Part shown: positions 1 through 11,865 of the stretch, one piece after another
How the letters are laid out: every line of letters starts with the position of its first letter
Position numbering within the stretch: the first letter of the stretch is position 1
NCBI RefSeq assembly: GCF_028389875.1
Contig: NC_084687.1
Location: 7,662,157-7,726,156 of the forward strand
From: Rhea pennata
Lineage: Eukaryota > Chordata > Aves > Rheiformes > Rheidae
Direction: 5' to 3'
Length of the DNA: 64,000 bases
Translations under genes and position numbers: made by a program
Notes under the pieces: model-generated
Database searches by the model: none
Told to the model about the DNA's origin: nothing
The model's input: only the letters and a program-made list of their open reading frames with translations

Positions 1-1459
1 TTATATGGTGCATTAGCAGAGTAACAAACCCTATTACAGCTTAATAAACCTTATTTCAGCCTGAACAACCTTGTTTCGGTGCTGGCTCACGTTCAAGCAG
101 ATGGCTCGGGCGGCTCAGCCGCTTGCTTGGGAGCCTCAGCAGTGACCTGGAAGCGAACAGAGCGCTGTGAGTAGGGAACGGGGCTTTCCCTAGGCAGGAC
201 TTCTCATGGGTTGGTCTTTCTGCCCACTCTCTTCCCACTGTGAGGTGGTGGGCAGCACGGGATGGCTCCCCAAAGTCCTGGGCCGGCAGCACCACGTGAG
301 GCCGTGCTAAATGCTAAAGCAATGCTTGGACCTCGGACGCTTTGGTGGAGGGAGCAGAGGCGCAGCGGCATTGCCTTCTGCTCTCGGGAGAACTGCAGAG
401 CCGGCAGGCCGGCCATCTGACTCCTCTCTGCTTGCCACGACCTTCTGCTGCCTTTATTCCTGGTAAAACAAATTTACTCTCTATGTAATTATAGCCAGAA
501 AATAGTTTTGACCTCAGCTTCATACTTTTCAGTTTAACGTGTGTAATTGCTCTGCCAGCCGTTCGTTACCGTCCACCTCTCCTGGCCGGGGCGGTGCGGA
601 GCAGCAGCGGGAAGGCGAGGTTGAAGGTGTGCAGTGACAAAAAGCTGCTTACGGCTGCGCATTAATAACAGATACGGGGCAGGACTGCAGCGACACCAGC
701 TACCGCCCCGCCCGAGGCTCGGCCTGGGAGCAGGGACGCGCCTCGAGGCTGCCGGCCGCGCGCCCGGCCCCACCGCGCTGCCTGAAAATGAGCCAAAGAG
801 CTCGAGAGAGGGCTTGATGTCGGTGGCCCTGGGCTCCTCTCCCACGGGAAGGTCTCCATCCAGGAGCTGCTGCCAGCTCTTCCTCGCTGTCTCACAGCAG
901 ATGCAGTAGAACTGAAGATCCCCTTTGGGGAGAAATGTAACCGCATCTCCTCTGGCTTTTTGCCGTGGTGCTTATCCAGCAGGACAAATCCAATTTCATT
1001 CGCTCTCCGCACGTTGTATCGGAGGGGAAAGTTCATCGCTAGACCAAGACTTCACAGCGTTCGAGTATCGCCGTCACCAGCTTGGCGGATTCGTTTGGCC
1101 CCCGAGGGTGGCAGATGGGGAGAGGTTTCCTATGGGTCTCAGCAACTGCTGGGCAAAACCCCACAGGAAACGGGAGCATTTACTGAACGGCAGAGCCCGC
1201 GGGGAGGCCCCGAGCTCTGCGCTTGCGAGGTGCTTTCCAGAAGGAAAAGCCCCATGTGGACACGTCGCGCCTGGGTGGTGCGGGGTGCCCGCGCGCCGGG
1301 GCAGCCCCATCCCTCCCTCCGCGCCTTCCCAGGCGTGGGTGCTTGCTGCCTCTTTGCCCTTTGGCTCATTTTTATTCTGGCTCCTGGAGCTGTTGGGCCG
1401 GGGGGTTACAAAAATCAGGCAGGTAGCAGAAACGAGGGCGAAACGTTGTCTGATAGCAC

Positions 1460-1640
1460 AGAGCGTCATGGGGAAATAGATTTTTCAAGTTATTAGCTAC
1501 CTTCTGTCCTTTAACCCAAGAGATTACGCAGATATCTAAGCTGTCGTTACAATTTGCATTTCACAGTAATATATGCAAAAATAATCATACATTTCAGCCT
1601 CCACAATATTAGCAGATTAAAACAAATTGACTCTGGGTCC
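1460..1640. promoter_or_regulatory. AT-rich candidate conserved element
   Basis: A sharp drop in GC between CpG-dense flanks, with TTATTAGC, ATTTGCAT (octamer-like, at 1,553) and ATATGCAAAAATAATC. Composition and motif density resemble vertebrate enhancers; conservation is not tested. Confidence 0.3.
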
Positions 1641-3829
1641 TTGGCGTTTTTATCGAATCCATTCCACCTTTGGCTCCACAGTGCAGGACACAGGGGGAAA
1701 TACGCTGCTGTTTTTGGCTGAAACGGGGCGGGTTTGGTCTGCCCTCGCCCCGGGGTGATGTTGCAGCGCGTGGGAATTCACCGGCCTCCGTCACGGGCTC
1801 CCAGCCGGGCGCCTCGCACCGCTGCAGCCGTCGCTCGCCGCCCCGTCGCACGCAGCTCCGTGACACGGATCCTCCCGCCAGGACTTGCTGAACTTCACCA
1901 AAATCCCTCTCGGCTGCTGTCCTGGCAGCAGCAGCTCCGGAAAGCAGCAGCCGGGCAACGAGCAGCGTCGGTTACTCGGTGTAAGGAGCTGCTAACAAGA
2001 ACGTTTTGCTGTTGCAGCAGCCCAGCCGCGCTCACGCTTCGCGCTGCCCTGGCCCCCTCGGACAAGGAGCCCTCAGCAGCTCGCAAACCCCCCGCGGCAC
2101 GCTGCTCCAGGGCTGAGCGCGGATTAGCTCGGATCTTCCCTCTTGCTGGGGAGGATTAAACGTGTTATCCCCCTGCAGTCATTATGCACTCGGCTTACGC
2201 TTCTCCCTGCAGAAAGCAGCTTTCGTTCCTGAAACCCTTTCTCAGCGCTTCCCGCTGGGGCTCGGCGGGTCCGTACGCTCTGCAGCCCGGCCCCATCTGA
2301 CTCTGTTGGGTCGGGTTGGTTTAAGAGCCAATGCTGCCGCGAGGCTTTCAGTCGTCTGGCGCTTGGCTCTGTCTCCCTGTAAGTGCACCGGGAAGTGCTG
2401 GCACAAGAAGCTTGATTTAAGGTTTCCCAGGTGCTCCGGGGTCGTTTTGGACAAGGAACCCTGCATCTGCTGCCAGAGCCCTCTCCCCTGCTGCCGGCCA
2501 CGCCGCTCCGGGTGCCGCCAAGCGCTCCAAGGAGCCTGGAAAAGCCCAATTCCCGGTGCGGTCGGGCACCCAGCCCTCCGTCCTCCTCCGGGAGCTGCGG
2601 GCTGTGAGCCACGGCAGCTGCTCCGCTCCTCGCAGGGTACTCTCAGCGGTTGCCCATGCAGCAAGCCTGGCTCTCGGGACGCCCCTTACCACGCGTGGTT
2701 CCGTGCTGGGGCCCGTCTCTGCCGGGGAAGCTCGATACCAGCCCACGCCGCAGGGCTCTGCGCAGCAGACCACTGCAGCTGCCCGCCCGAAGCTCCTTCC
2801 CTGCGCCGGGCCGGCGTGCTCGCAGTGGGCAGACCTCCTTAACGGCTTGCGAGAAAATCAACTGTCTTGCAAAGTCTGCTTGGGATGTTTTGGGTACCAA
2901 GAAAAAAAAAGCTTTCTCTATTTAGTTTTGATGCAAAGCACATCTTTAATACAGTCAGGAGGAGGAGAAGTAACTCTGTTAGTACCTAATTACATTTACT
3001 GTTGACCCAGCACTTCCAAATAGTTTGGCACAGCATGTGCTTTTTGCTTTAACATGCTGTTCCCAAGTAGCCATGGAGTTGCAGAGCATTGCAGACTTTC
3101 CCCTTTGATGGAAACATCTGCGGGGAACGGGACAAAGTGTTTTAGCGGCCCTTGGTCCGGGGCCGAGCCCGTTGTTAGCCACCCCTTCGGCGGAGGATGC
3201 TGCTCTGCCACGTCACCCAGCTGTACGAAGAACGCGGTCAGAGCCACGACTATGGCAGAGATCAGTCTGCGGTGTGGGGAGAGAGAACTCTGCGGAGAAA
3301 AAGCTAATTAAACGAGCGTCCTGGACGCCAAGGACAGACGGAGTGTGATTAGCTCTGGTGACTAGCTCTGGCACTGGGGCTGAGGACATGGGGCTCCTCA
3401 TCTCCGCTCTCCCGAAGGCGCTCGAGTCCCTCTTCTGCCGTTTAACCGAATCCCCTCCAGCCGTTCGCGTCCCCAGCAGGATCTCTGAACGTTGGAAATG
3501 CTTCGAGATGCCGCGTCACTACAAGGCACTAGCAGCAGCCACCGCCAACGCCGGCCGTTGGCCCCCGCCTCGGCACCGCCAGCCCGCCGGAGCCAGCGGT
3601 GCTTCGCTGGCATCACGGTTCGCTGCGGCAGGCGCCGGCCCAAAGGAGGTCGCTGGGGTGTGCTGCAGTTTCGCGCCTCCACTTGCCTGTCGGGTGGCAG
3701 GGCTTGCCGCCGGCTGCTCCGCCGCCCCGGGAGAGGACGGAGACGGGAACGCGCTGTACAGCTGGGAGCGAGCCACACAGAGCCGGGCTCGGTAGAGGCT
3801 CGGCCTCGTCCGGGAGAGGAGCGATAACA

Positions 3830-4110
3830 TTTACAGCATGAAACGCGGGGATCGCAGCTAGTGGGGAAGGTAGCAAAAAGATCAATATGATGGCTAATGG
3901 ATACAGAAAGGCAATTTAATTGGGTGTTGCGTTTGATAAATTATTTGTAAAGTTAAACGCGCAGTGAAAGTATTGCAGGGCTCCCTGCTCGCGAGCTAAA
4001 TGAGTCAGCCGGCACAAACCGAGCCCCGGTGATTAATGGATATCGGCTCTGTCGTTTGCTAAGCTGACAAGTCACCAGGAGTAAAAGCAACGCTGGAGTG
4101 TTTTTAATTG
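3830..4110. promoter_or_regulatory. AT-rich candidate conserved element
   Basis: About 280 bp of balanced composition between GC-rich flanks. Contains GGCTAATGGATA, GGCAATTTAATTGGG, AAATTATTTG, an AP-1/MARE-like ATGAGTCAGC (3,999-4,008) and GTGATTAATGGATATCGG, i.e. several homeodomain-type sites close together. No reading frame supported. Confidence 0.35.
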
Positions 4111-4269
4111 TGTTTTATTTATGCCTCCCTGCTCGGAGGAGGCTGTGCAAGCAGCCCTGGTGCCTGGGCAGGGCATTCGCTGCCGAAGGCACCGCGGCAC
4201 CTGGGAGCTGGCGCGACCCACGCGGGAGTGGTGCCGAATGCAGCACCGAACAGGCCCGTGCTGCAGGGA

Positions 4270-4520
4270 GCCTTATGTGGTATGGCAGCATTAGCTCAGA
4301 GCTAACAAATCCGTGCATTTACATTTCAGATTAAGTTTGGGAAAAGCACAGCAGTGTGTTGATTACCTAAAGTGAGCAGAAGTTCCTCAGTCTCACGTTT
4401 AAGCCCATAAAAACGCTGCCGTTACACAAACACGGTTTCTCTGGGAACGCGAGCCAAGTACAAGCCAATTAAGTTTAAAGAGCGACACCGTTTCCTTGCA
4501 GTTTTCCGTGTTATTTAAAA
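4270..4520. promoter_or_regulatory. AT-rich candidate conserved element
   Basis: Unique sequence with a palindromic TTAGCTCAGAGCTAA (4,290-4,304), TACATTTCAGATTAAG, CCAATTAAG and ATAAAAACG motifs. Enhancer-like composition only. Confidence 0.3.
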
Positions 4521-4914
4521 ATGCCATCTTGCATTTCGCTGCCCTGTCTGAGGGGTGCTGTGAAGAGCATCCCGCGGGAATGCCGCCCAGCTCAGCCGCC
4601 GGATCCCCGGGCCGCGGCGCCCAGCACAGGAGGGCCCGGGAGCGCGGCGGCAGCAGCGGGGCCCCCGGCACTGCCCCCCGCGCTGCCCGGCTCCGCGACC
4701 CCCGGTCCCCAGCCACCGGGACAGGGAGGAAAGGCGGTTTTCTGCGGGCTCCCTCTCGGGGCACGGGCAGCGAGGTTGGCCACTGCCTCCAGGCACCGGC
4801 TAACAAGCACGGGGAGTTTGGGGCTAGCGAAAGCGTGACAGGTCCTGCAGCGATGGAGGCCGAATGGAGCGGTACCCGGCACCCTTTCAAACTGGCGTTA
4901 AATACGAGCTCCCT

Positions 4915-5100
4915 CTAATCCTCCTCCCTATCTCGTTCCCTGTGTCACCGATTCCTCATCAAACAGTTTAAATTAATTTGAGCCTGCTGTTCTCTGCCCT
5001 GTAATCTTTTTCCTCCTCATTTATGAATTTTAAATCAACTTGTTAACAACCTACTTAGTTGCATAATTTAGCTATAATAATCCATGCCGCCGGCCGATCG
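4915..5100. promoter_or_regulatory. AT-rich candidate conserved element
   Basis: Contains AAACAGTTTAAATTAATTTGAG, CCTCATTTATGAATTTTAAATC, TTGTTAACAAC (HNF1/FOX-like half-palindrome at 5,040-5,050) and GCTATAATAATCC. Abrupt GC change at both edges. Function inferred only. Confidence 0.35.
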
Positions 5101-5770
5101 CATGTTAATTCTGCAGACGGTGCCCCGCCGCTGGGCACTCAGGAAACCTGCGGGGGAAGCCCGGAGCCTGGCGGCTGCCGGGGCTTGGGCTGCGGGTGCC
5201 GCAGGGCTGCCGGCACCCTGCCGCGGCCCCGGTGCCTTCATGGCCCAGCAGCTCTGCAGCGAGCCCTGATGCGGAAAAGTGCCGTTTCCGAGGTGGCAAC
5301 TGAAGATGCAATCTGTAAGCCATCTCCAGAGAGTTACACTAATGGGTTAGTGATTAATACGAGAGGGTAGAGGGAACATGGGAGGCCCTGGAGGTCTTAA
5401 ATCCTGCAGGCTGGGTAACCCCATGCCAGCAATGCGGAGCGCGCGGGTCCCTGGGTGGCCAGGCGGACTCCCTGGCTTTGCGACGCTCCGATCTCTGGCA
5501 GCGGGCTGCGCGCGTCCTGCAGCTCACCCCACGGCAGCGGACGGGCCGGGTCCCCTGGGCTCCCGCGCCGCCCCACGGGCCGAGGTCGCTCCAGCGAGCC
5601 GATCGCGCTGGCCCTGCCACCCGGCTCCCGGGGGCTTTGACGCCCCTCACCCGCTGCGCTCTGCTTTCTTTCCTCCCTTCTCGCCTTCTGCGCGCTTCGT
5701 TCGGCCACGCTGCACGTTATCCTGTTTGTTCTACTTCCACAGAGACGTGCCGAGGCTGCTGGTACTTACT

Positions 5771-5843
5771 TTTCCTGTTTTCTTTCTTTCTTTCTTTCTT
5801 TCTCTCTCTTTTTTCTTTCTTTTTTTCTTTTTTTTTTTTTTTT
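5771..5843 (+). repeat. Pyrimidine microsatellite (CTTT)n/(T)n
   Basis: A 70-bp C/T-only tract with CTTT units, ending T21-AG. It resembles a splice acceptor but no exon is supported downstream. Confidence 0.9.
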
Positions 5844-6021
5844 AGTGGCTGAAGAAAAGCTCTCCGTGGTCTTTAACAACAAACTAGCCAGAGGACAGCA
5901 GGAAGCTCTGTGTTTGAACGTGCAGGCGTTTTACCTTAGTTGTAAATGCTCTCTGCTCTTACCCGAGAGCCGGCAGTTTGTCGCCGTCGATCGCGCTGCA
6001 GCGAGGAGGCGAAGCGGCGCC

Positions 6022-6074
6022 AGCCATGCCGCTCCGCGCCGTGCCGTGCCGTGCCATGCCGCGCCGCGCCGCCC
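6022..6074 (+). repeat. GTGCC/CGCGC pentamer repeat
   Basis: GCCGTGCCGTGCCGTGCCATGCCGCGCCGCGCC: imperfect 5-bp tandem units in CpG-dense DNA. Confidence 0.8.
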
Positions 6075-6949
6075 CGGCGGAGGGGCGCTCGGGGCCCCGC
6101 CGCTGCCCCCGTCCCGAGGGGCCGGCGGCCCCGGCAGCCCGGGCTCGCGCGTGGGGCCAGCGCTGTCGCCCCTTAGCGCAGCGCTGGGAGCAGCATCCCG
6201 CAGCCTGCTGGTACCGGCGTCTCCGGAGTCTCTCGACCTCACACTGCCCTCTTGCGACTCGGGCCTGGGCTGCGCCTGGGGGAGCGGGCGAGGAAGAGGA
6301 GCCCTGCGGTGAGGAAGAGCCCCTGCAAGACCCAGGCCTGGTGCCGGGCTCTGAGCCCCCCTGGTCGCAGAACAGGGCAGTTTGCTCCTGGCGCAGAGTA
6401 AATGGAAATATCTCACGGGCATCTTTCCGGATTTCTGCTCCGCCAGGCTCAGTGCATCCTGCGGGCCCCCGTGCTGCTCCGGGTCCGGCGCTCAGCACAG
6501 GCATCCTCGCCGGGTGCCGCCGCGCAGCACCTTGCACCGCCGCTGCTCCCGACGCAGCCGGCAGCTCCGGCCCGGCCCGGCCCGGGGCCGCGGACCCCCC
6601 GCACCGCGCTGGCCTCCCGGGCTCTCTGCCGTGCTTCCAGCGCAGGAGCGGGGAGACCCCGCGTGACGCGTGACTCATCCTGTCCCCCCAAGCAAGTCCA
6701 GTATCTGCAGGCTGCAAAAATGTGATTAAAACGCAGTTACCCCCTAATTCAATTCAGTTAGGCAGCAGGGAGTGCTGACTGGCGCAGGTACCGGCGAGCC
6801 GGCGGCCGCCGCCGCGCCGCCCCGTCGCCCGAGAGGCGCCCGCCGCCCGCGCCCCCCGCTGCAGCGCCCGCCGCGGAGGGGGCTCAGGGAGGCGCGAAGC
6901 CGGTCTGCTGCAAGGGGTGCAGCTGAGCGTCCGGCGAGGAGGAGCTGAG

Positions 6950-7150
6950 AGCGAGACATCGGTCTGTAATTGCAAACGATTTAATTCACGAAAAGTAGGC
7001 CCGTTCTTACGCACAACACGTGGCCTCTAATTAAATTTTAAGCATATTTCCTCTTCTATCTTTTCCCCCTAATTTTCCATAGGAAGTAATTAGCTTTCTT
7101 TTTTTCTGTGGGTGCGTAATTAATTAATGCTTTGTTAATCACGGCCAGGA
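6950..7150. promoter_or_regulatory. AT-rich candidate conserved element with TAATTA array
   Basis: About 200 bp with TGTAATTGC, GATTTAATTCACG, TCTAATTAAATT, CCCTAATTTTCC, AAGTAATTAGC and the tandem TAATTAATTAAT at 7,117-7,128, then TTGTTAATCACG. Paired homeodomain core sites at this density are unusual by chance beside CpG-dense DNA. The strongest enhancer candidate of the group. Confidence 0.4.
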
Positions 7151-7439
7151 TCGGGCTGTTCTGATTTACTCAGTGTTAACGTCCCCCGGGCGCGGTGGCT
7201 CCCGCTGCCGGCGTTGCGGGCTCCGCGCGAGGGCCGGGCTGTGCCGCGGCGGCGCCTGCCTGGCCCGGGGCACCCCGGCGGGGCGCACACGGCGCCGCTC
7301 GGGCGGCCGGGTGCCGCGGGGGTGCTCGCCACGAGAGGGTGCTCCTGCTGCCGGAGGCGGCCCCGGCGCCGCGGGAACCGGGGCCGGCTGCTCCCGCTCT
7401 GAATCCCGTGGCTGGCTCTGCAGGTGCCAGCGTGGCACC

Positions 7440-7540
7440 GTCTCACCGTTAACAGCAGTAATTAAATTCACATCAAGCCACTGCGAAACGTCACGGGGAA
7501 GCACAGCCATAAAAGCCGCTTTTCTGATGCTGAGAGTGCA
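7440..7540. promoter_or_regulatory. Candidate conserved element
   Basis: Short block with GCAGTAATTAAATTCACATCAAG, AACGTCACG (CRE-like) and CCATAAAAGCC, isolated within GC-rich sequence. Low-confidence enhancer candidate. Confidence 0.25.
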
Positions 7541-8780
7541 AGAGGGATGGGTGGATGTGGAGGGGAAACGCTGCGCTGATGTACAGCGGGGCGAATCCCT
7601 GCCGTGCCGCGGGGCTCTGCCGTGCCGCGGGGGCTCGCGGGGCCCGGGCACCTTGGCAGCGGCGAGCTGTGAGCAGCTGCGAACCAGGTCCCATCCCCCG
7701 GCTGTGGGTTGAGACACACCAGGGCACGGCTTGTGCGGAGCAGAGTGAAGGTCATGGATCCACCCAGGGAAAAAACGCGGGCAAAGTGCGGCGGAGATCG
7801 TCCGTGGCCACGTTTGCGGCGAGCGCAGCCCTCCCGGCCGCGGGGCGGCCGCCGCCGCAGCCGCACTCGGCTCGCCGGCCGCGGCGGAGCGTCGTTCGTC
7901 TCGCCCGGAGCAGCTCCGCCGCGCTGGCAGAGGGCTCGCGGCGAGGGAAACCAGCTGGCGATGGGCGCCTCCCGGGCGCTCCCTGGTGACTGCGTTCGGG
8001 ACACGGCTGCTCCCCGCGGCCCCGGGCACGCCGGACTGGCGGCCGCGGCGCAGAGCGCTGTGCCGGGGCCGCGGGCGCGGCCGGCGCCAGGTCCCGGGCG
8101 CCGCTTCCTCCTGCGGCGGCGCGGGGAGCCGGGGAGGGAGGGAAGCGCTCTCGCCGCTGTGTCCGTTTCAAGCCCCCGCGGGAGCTGCGGCCGTGCCCGC
8201 CGCGCCGCCCGCGCTCCCCCGTGCCCGTGCGTGGCCTTTCTGGGCCGGCTGCAGCCCGCGTCCCCCGGGCATGGCGCGGCGTCCTCGCCGCGGCAATTTG
8301 CAGCGGAAGGGCTCATTTGCAGAGCGGCCGCCTGGCCGCAGGCTCAGCAGAGCTCAGATCTGCTGCAAACCCCGGGCAAAGCGCCGCGGGCGCCCAGATC
8401 CCCTCCTCGCGCTCGTCACATGAATGCGCTCCGCCGCCGGGCTCTGCCTTGCGTCTCCGAAGGGGATTGCGCTGCGCTACGGGGGGATTAGGCCGTCCCA
8501 CGCGGTCGGAAGCGTCTGGGCGCGCCAGGCCCCGGGGCTGCCGCAGCCCGTGCTAGCGAGCACGGCGACTTTGCTGGAGGGGGGTCCGCTGCCCCCAGCA
8601 GCCCGCACGCCGCGACGGGCTGAGCGGAGGCGCGTCGGTGGAGGTTCCCCCCAGCTTTCCCCCGCCGCCTTTCGTCGGGCTGTGGAGCTCGCATGACCCT
8701 CCAAGGCCATCAGCCCGGCCCTGCAAAGCCGGGCGCGGAGCCGAAGGCGGCCCCGCACTGCCCGTGCCCTGCCTGGGGGC

Positions 8781-8862
8781 GGCGCGGCACGGCACGGCAC
8801 GGCGCGGCACGGCGCAGCTCGGTGCAGCTCCCCTGCCCTGCCCTGCCCTGCCCTGCCCTCCC
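8781..8862 (+). repeat. GGCAC pentamers followed by CCCTG pentamers
   Basis: Two adjacent 5-bp tandem arrays: GGCAC/GGCGC units (8,781-8,814) and CCCTG units (8,831-8,859). Confidence 0.85.
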
Positions 8863-11059
8863 CTCCGCGGGCCTTGCCCCTGCCCGGCCGGTGAGTCAGC
8901 GGAGCGCGCCAGCGCAAGTCATTGCACAGATTTCCTCCCAGCGCTCCGTCGTGCCGCCTTCCTTCCTCCTGCGCGTAGCAAAATAAAATTCCCTTCATAG
9001 CAGGCAGAATTGAGGAAATAGTTGGGAACTAATTCCCGCGTAGTTTGTTTTCCCAAACCTCTCCCGCGGCTGCCGGCCAGGACGGCGCGACAATGGCCGG
9101 GGCGCTCCCGCCCGAGGGGCGCTCCCGGGGGCGCGTGCCACGCGCGGGCGAGCCGCGGCGCTCCGCGCGCCGGGAGCGGGGGGCCGCGTGGGCTCCGCGA
9201 GCAGCCGCGCGCGCGGAAGTAACGGGGCAGCGCAGCACCGCTCCGCCTGCAAGCCGGCCGCGCCGCGCCGCGCCGCGCCGCCGGGAGCACGGCGCCGGCC
9301 CGCGCGGGCCCCCGGGGCGGCGGCGGGAGCCGCGGGACGGGGCTGCGCGGAGCTTCCCGGGGCGCCGCCCGGGCGAGCAGAGCGATCGTGCAGGTTTCTG
9401 GCCGGAGTTGCTCTGTCGCCTAACGCGGGGCTGTCGCGTCCCTCCTTCCTCTTTCGTCTGCATTTCGGGCACGGTGGTTTCTAGCTCTGGTAACAAATCA
9501 CGTAAGAGCAGTGTTAGCCAGGATCTGGCGCGGTGCCGTCGCGGCAGAAGGGGCCCGGAGGGAAGCGGGAACACAGAAAGCGCGGAAGGTGGGAGCTGCC
9601 CTGGAAAATGGGGGGGGGATTTACTAATGACGTGCTATCACCTCAGCAAGCCAAAACAGCAGGAAATTATTTAAACATTTTTCCTTGGAAGACCGAGTTG
9701 GCAGCCTTCCCTGGCTGCACACGCTTCTTAGAAGTCACTGGCAGGGGGGCGGCGCTGGTTACAGGGAAGCGCGTGTTCGCTATCATGCTCCCAAAGCCCG
9801 GGGAAAACAGGACACCTGCTCGGAGGGGGCAAGCAGGGTCCCCATTGCTCTTCCTGCAGAGGGGGACAGGGGGCAGCTCTCCACACGGCCCCGAGGCTGG
9901 CACGGGTCAGGCGCAGCCGCTGTCAGACCCGGCCCACGCCACGGTCTCGCGGGACCCTCGGCCGGAGGCTCCGTGCTGGGCTTTTCCTGCGGCCCCTGCA
10001 GCAGCTGCCTCCTCCATGTCCTGCCCCACCCAGCAACAGTGGATCAGTCTTCGTGAAAAGCGTCAGCACCTACGGAAACAGGGACCACACCTGCGGCTCT
10101 TCGGGTTAGTTTATTGCGACGTGAACCAGTTACTGCTACTATGACAGACGCAGTATTTATGAAAATACAGTTACTTGGTTTTACAGCATCAGAGCTCAGT
10201 ACAGAACAATAAAATCTGCTTGTACAAGATTGGCTTTATAAAGTTAACCCTACAGCATGAAAATACCCGGACCGGTTTGTTCCGTGAGCTGGGCAGCACA
10301 GGATGGAGAGCCGCTGGGACCGCGCAGAGGATGCTTGCACCGAAGCACTGGTTTTATTCCCACGCGCGCCAGAGCTACAGCGCTGCGTCTGCAGAACCAG
10401 AGGGAGCCCGGAGGCACAGGGCAGAGCCAGTGCGCCACAGCCCTGCCCCTAAAACACACAGGCCTCCCGCCCCTGCCCCAGCCACGCTCTCAAGGCAGCT
10501 CTTTAAACAGGGCCCGGGAAGGGAGCCAGCAGGCCCCTGAAAGCAGGGCGCGGGGGAAGACTCGCTCCTCGCTCGCCGCCACGTGCAGACTCCAAGCACA
10601 AGCCTCGTCGTGCAGTGGAGGGGGTGAAGGAGGCGCGAAGCACCCGCTCCAGCCTCGTGGGAAGGACAGTGGCTCGCGCACGGACAGCGGCGCTGTGACG
10701 AGCGGGAGCGCTGAAAGGCCCAGCTCCTTTCCGAGGCACGCTGCTCTTCCTGCCCGGCAAAGTGGGCGGCGAGGGGTGGGCGCCCACGGGGACAGGCACC
10801 GTGCCGCTCGGCGGCGGCATCGAGCAGAGGAGCGAGGAAGCCGAGTCTGCCCCGGAAGCTCAGCTGCTTCTCTTGTGCCAGGCCAGGACCAGGGCTGAAG
10901 AACTGCTTTGCTGGACAGCCTGTTACTATAACCCCCCTTATCTCCCCCAGAAACCTACCCAAAACTCATATCAGCTGGCAATACTCTGGAATATGGCTAT
11001 TTGTGTGATCCTAGGAAAGAAAAATTCAACATTTGATGGGTGAATTATAAAAAAACAAG

Positions 11060-11065
11060 TTTATT
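11060..11065 (-). terminator. SLC16A1: Candidate SLC16A1 poly(A) signal AATAAA
   Basis: Canonical hexamer on the minus strand, with a T-run (CTTGTTTTTTTAT) immediately downstream as a possible U-rich element. No transcript data to confirm use. Confidence 0.5.
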
Positions 11066-11847
11066 CGAAAAAAATACTCAGCCTCTTACAAGATTTCTGA
11101 TCAACATTTACTAGAACTTGAGAGCCATTAACCTGCTCGTCACAGGCAGTCTGCTCCACGTACGTTGAGATATTTTCCAGCACTAAAAAATAAAAAATAA
11201 ATACGTACAAACAAATTCTTTCCTCCCCTTTGTGTGTCCTAGATGTGAGTGGTTAGGCATCACTTTAAGATCTTAGTTGAACAGAAGCAAGTAAAAGAGG
11301 TTTTTCTTTCCTAACAGATTAAACAGCGAAAGCAGAATACCTGTCTCAGGGACGCGCTAGCGGCACCGGGCCCCTCTGCTCGGCCGCGGGGAGCGACGCT
11401 CGGGACCCTGGCAGAGCCCCGGCACACCGCGCTATCCGAGAAGAGGCGTCCCGGAGACGGCGTTTGGCAGCGGGGGGACGCGGCACGTCCGACCGACGCC
11501 GGTCAAGACCGAGCACCCGCGCCGCGGACCCTGCCTGCCGTTAACGTCAGCCGTCCTTTTTCAACCCAAACATCCCACAAGAACGTAACTACAAAAGAGG
11601 AATTTTTAAAGAACTACAGTAGCTAAAGTGTTTTCAAAACATACCTAGCGGCCACCTACAGAGCTAGGAGGCATCTGGCACACGAGTTTGAGACCACCCT
11701 ACCCCATGCCCAGATCTCCCCCTCCACGGAGGGCCTGCAGTAAGAAGCATGTGAAGCAGTATTCATTTGGGGCTTGGCCCTGAAGCCCATCATACCTCGA
11801 CAAGTCCAGTATCCTGCTTTATGGCTTTTTAACAATGAAATCCCCCA

Positions 11848-11865
11848 ACACACACACACACACAC
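11848..11865. repeat. (CA)9 microsatellite in the SLC16A1 3' UTR
   Basis: Perfect CA dinucleotide run on the plus strand, read as UG repeats in the SLC16A1 transcript. UG-rich RNA is a known type of binding site for TDP-43 and CELF proteins; a role here is not shown. Confidence 0.9.

Larger units (their letters stand above)
1..11035. other. Intergenic region downstream of SLC16A1
   Basis: No protein family recognised in any frame; in mammals TAFA3 lies on this side of SLC16A1, but none of its cysteine-rich exons is visible here. The region alternates GC-rich, CpG-dense filler with AT-rich blocks of 100-300 bp carrying TAAT-type motifs, listed separately as candidate regulatory elements. Simple repeats lie at 5.78, 6.02 and 8.78 kb. 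Confidence 0.6.

Noticed and set aside
5771-5843. Strong-looking splice acceptor (T-tract plus AG)
   Set aside because: It is a simple-sequence tract, and the downstream sequence has no conserved protein or donor that I recognise.
5959-8491. Long GC-rich frames of 220-290 codons
   Set aside because: Low-complexity, overlapping in several frames and strands, no domain, no supporting splice sites or start context.
1-11035. TAFA3 gene downstream of SLC16A1, expected from mammalian synteny
   Set aside because: None of the cysteine-rich TAFA motifs appears in any frame; it probably lies outside the window.
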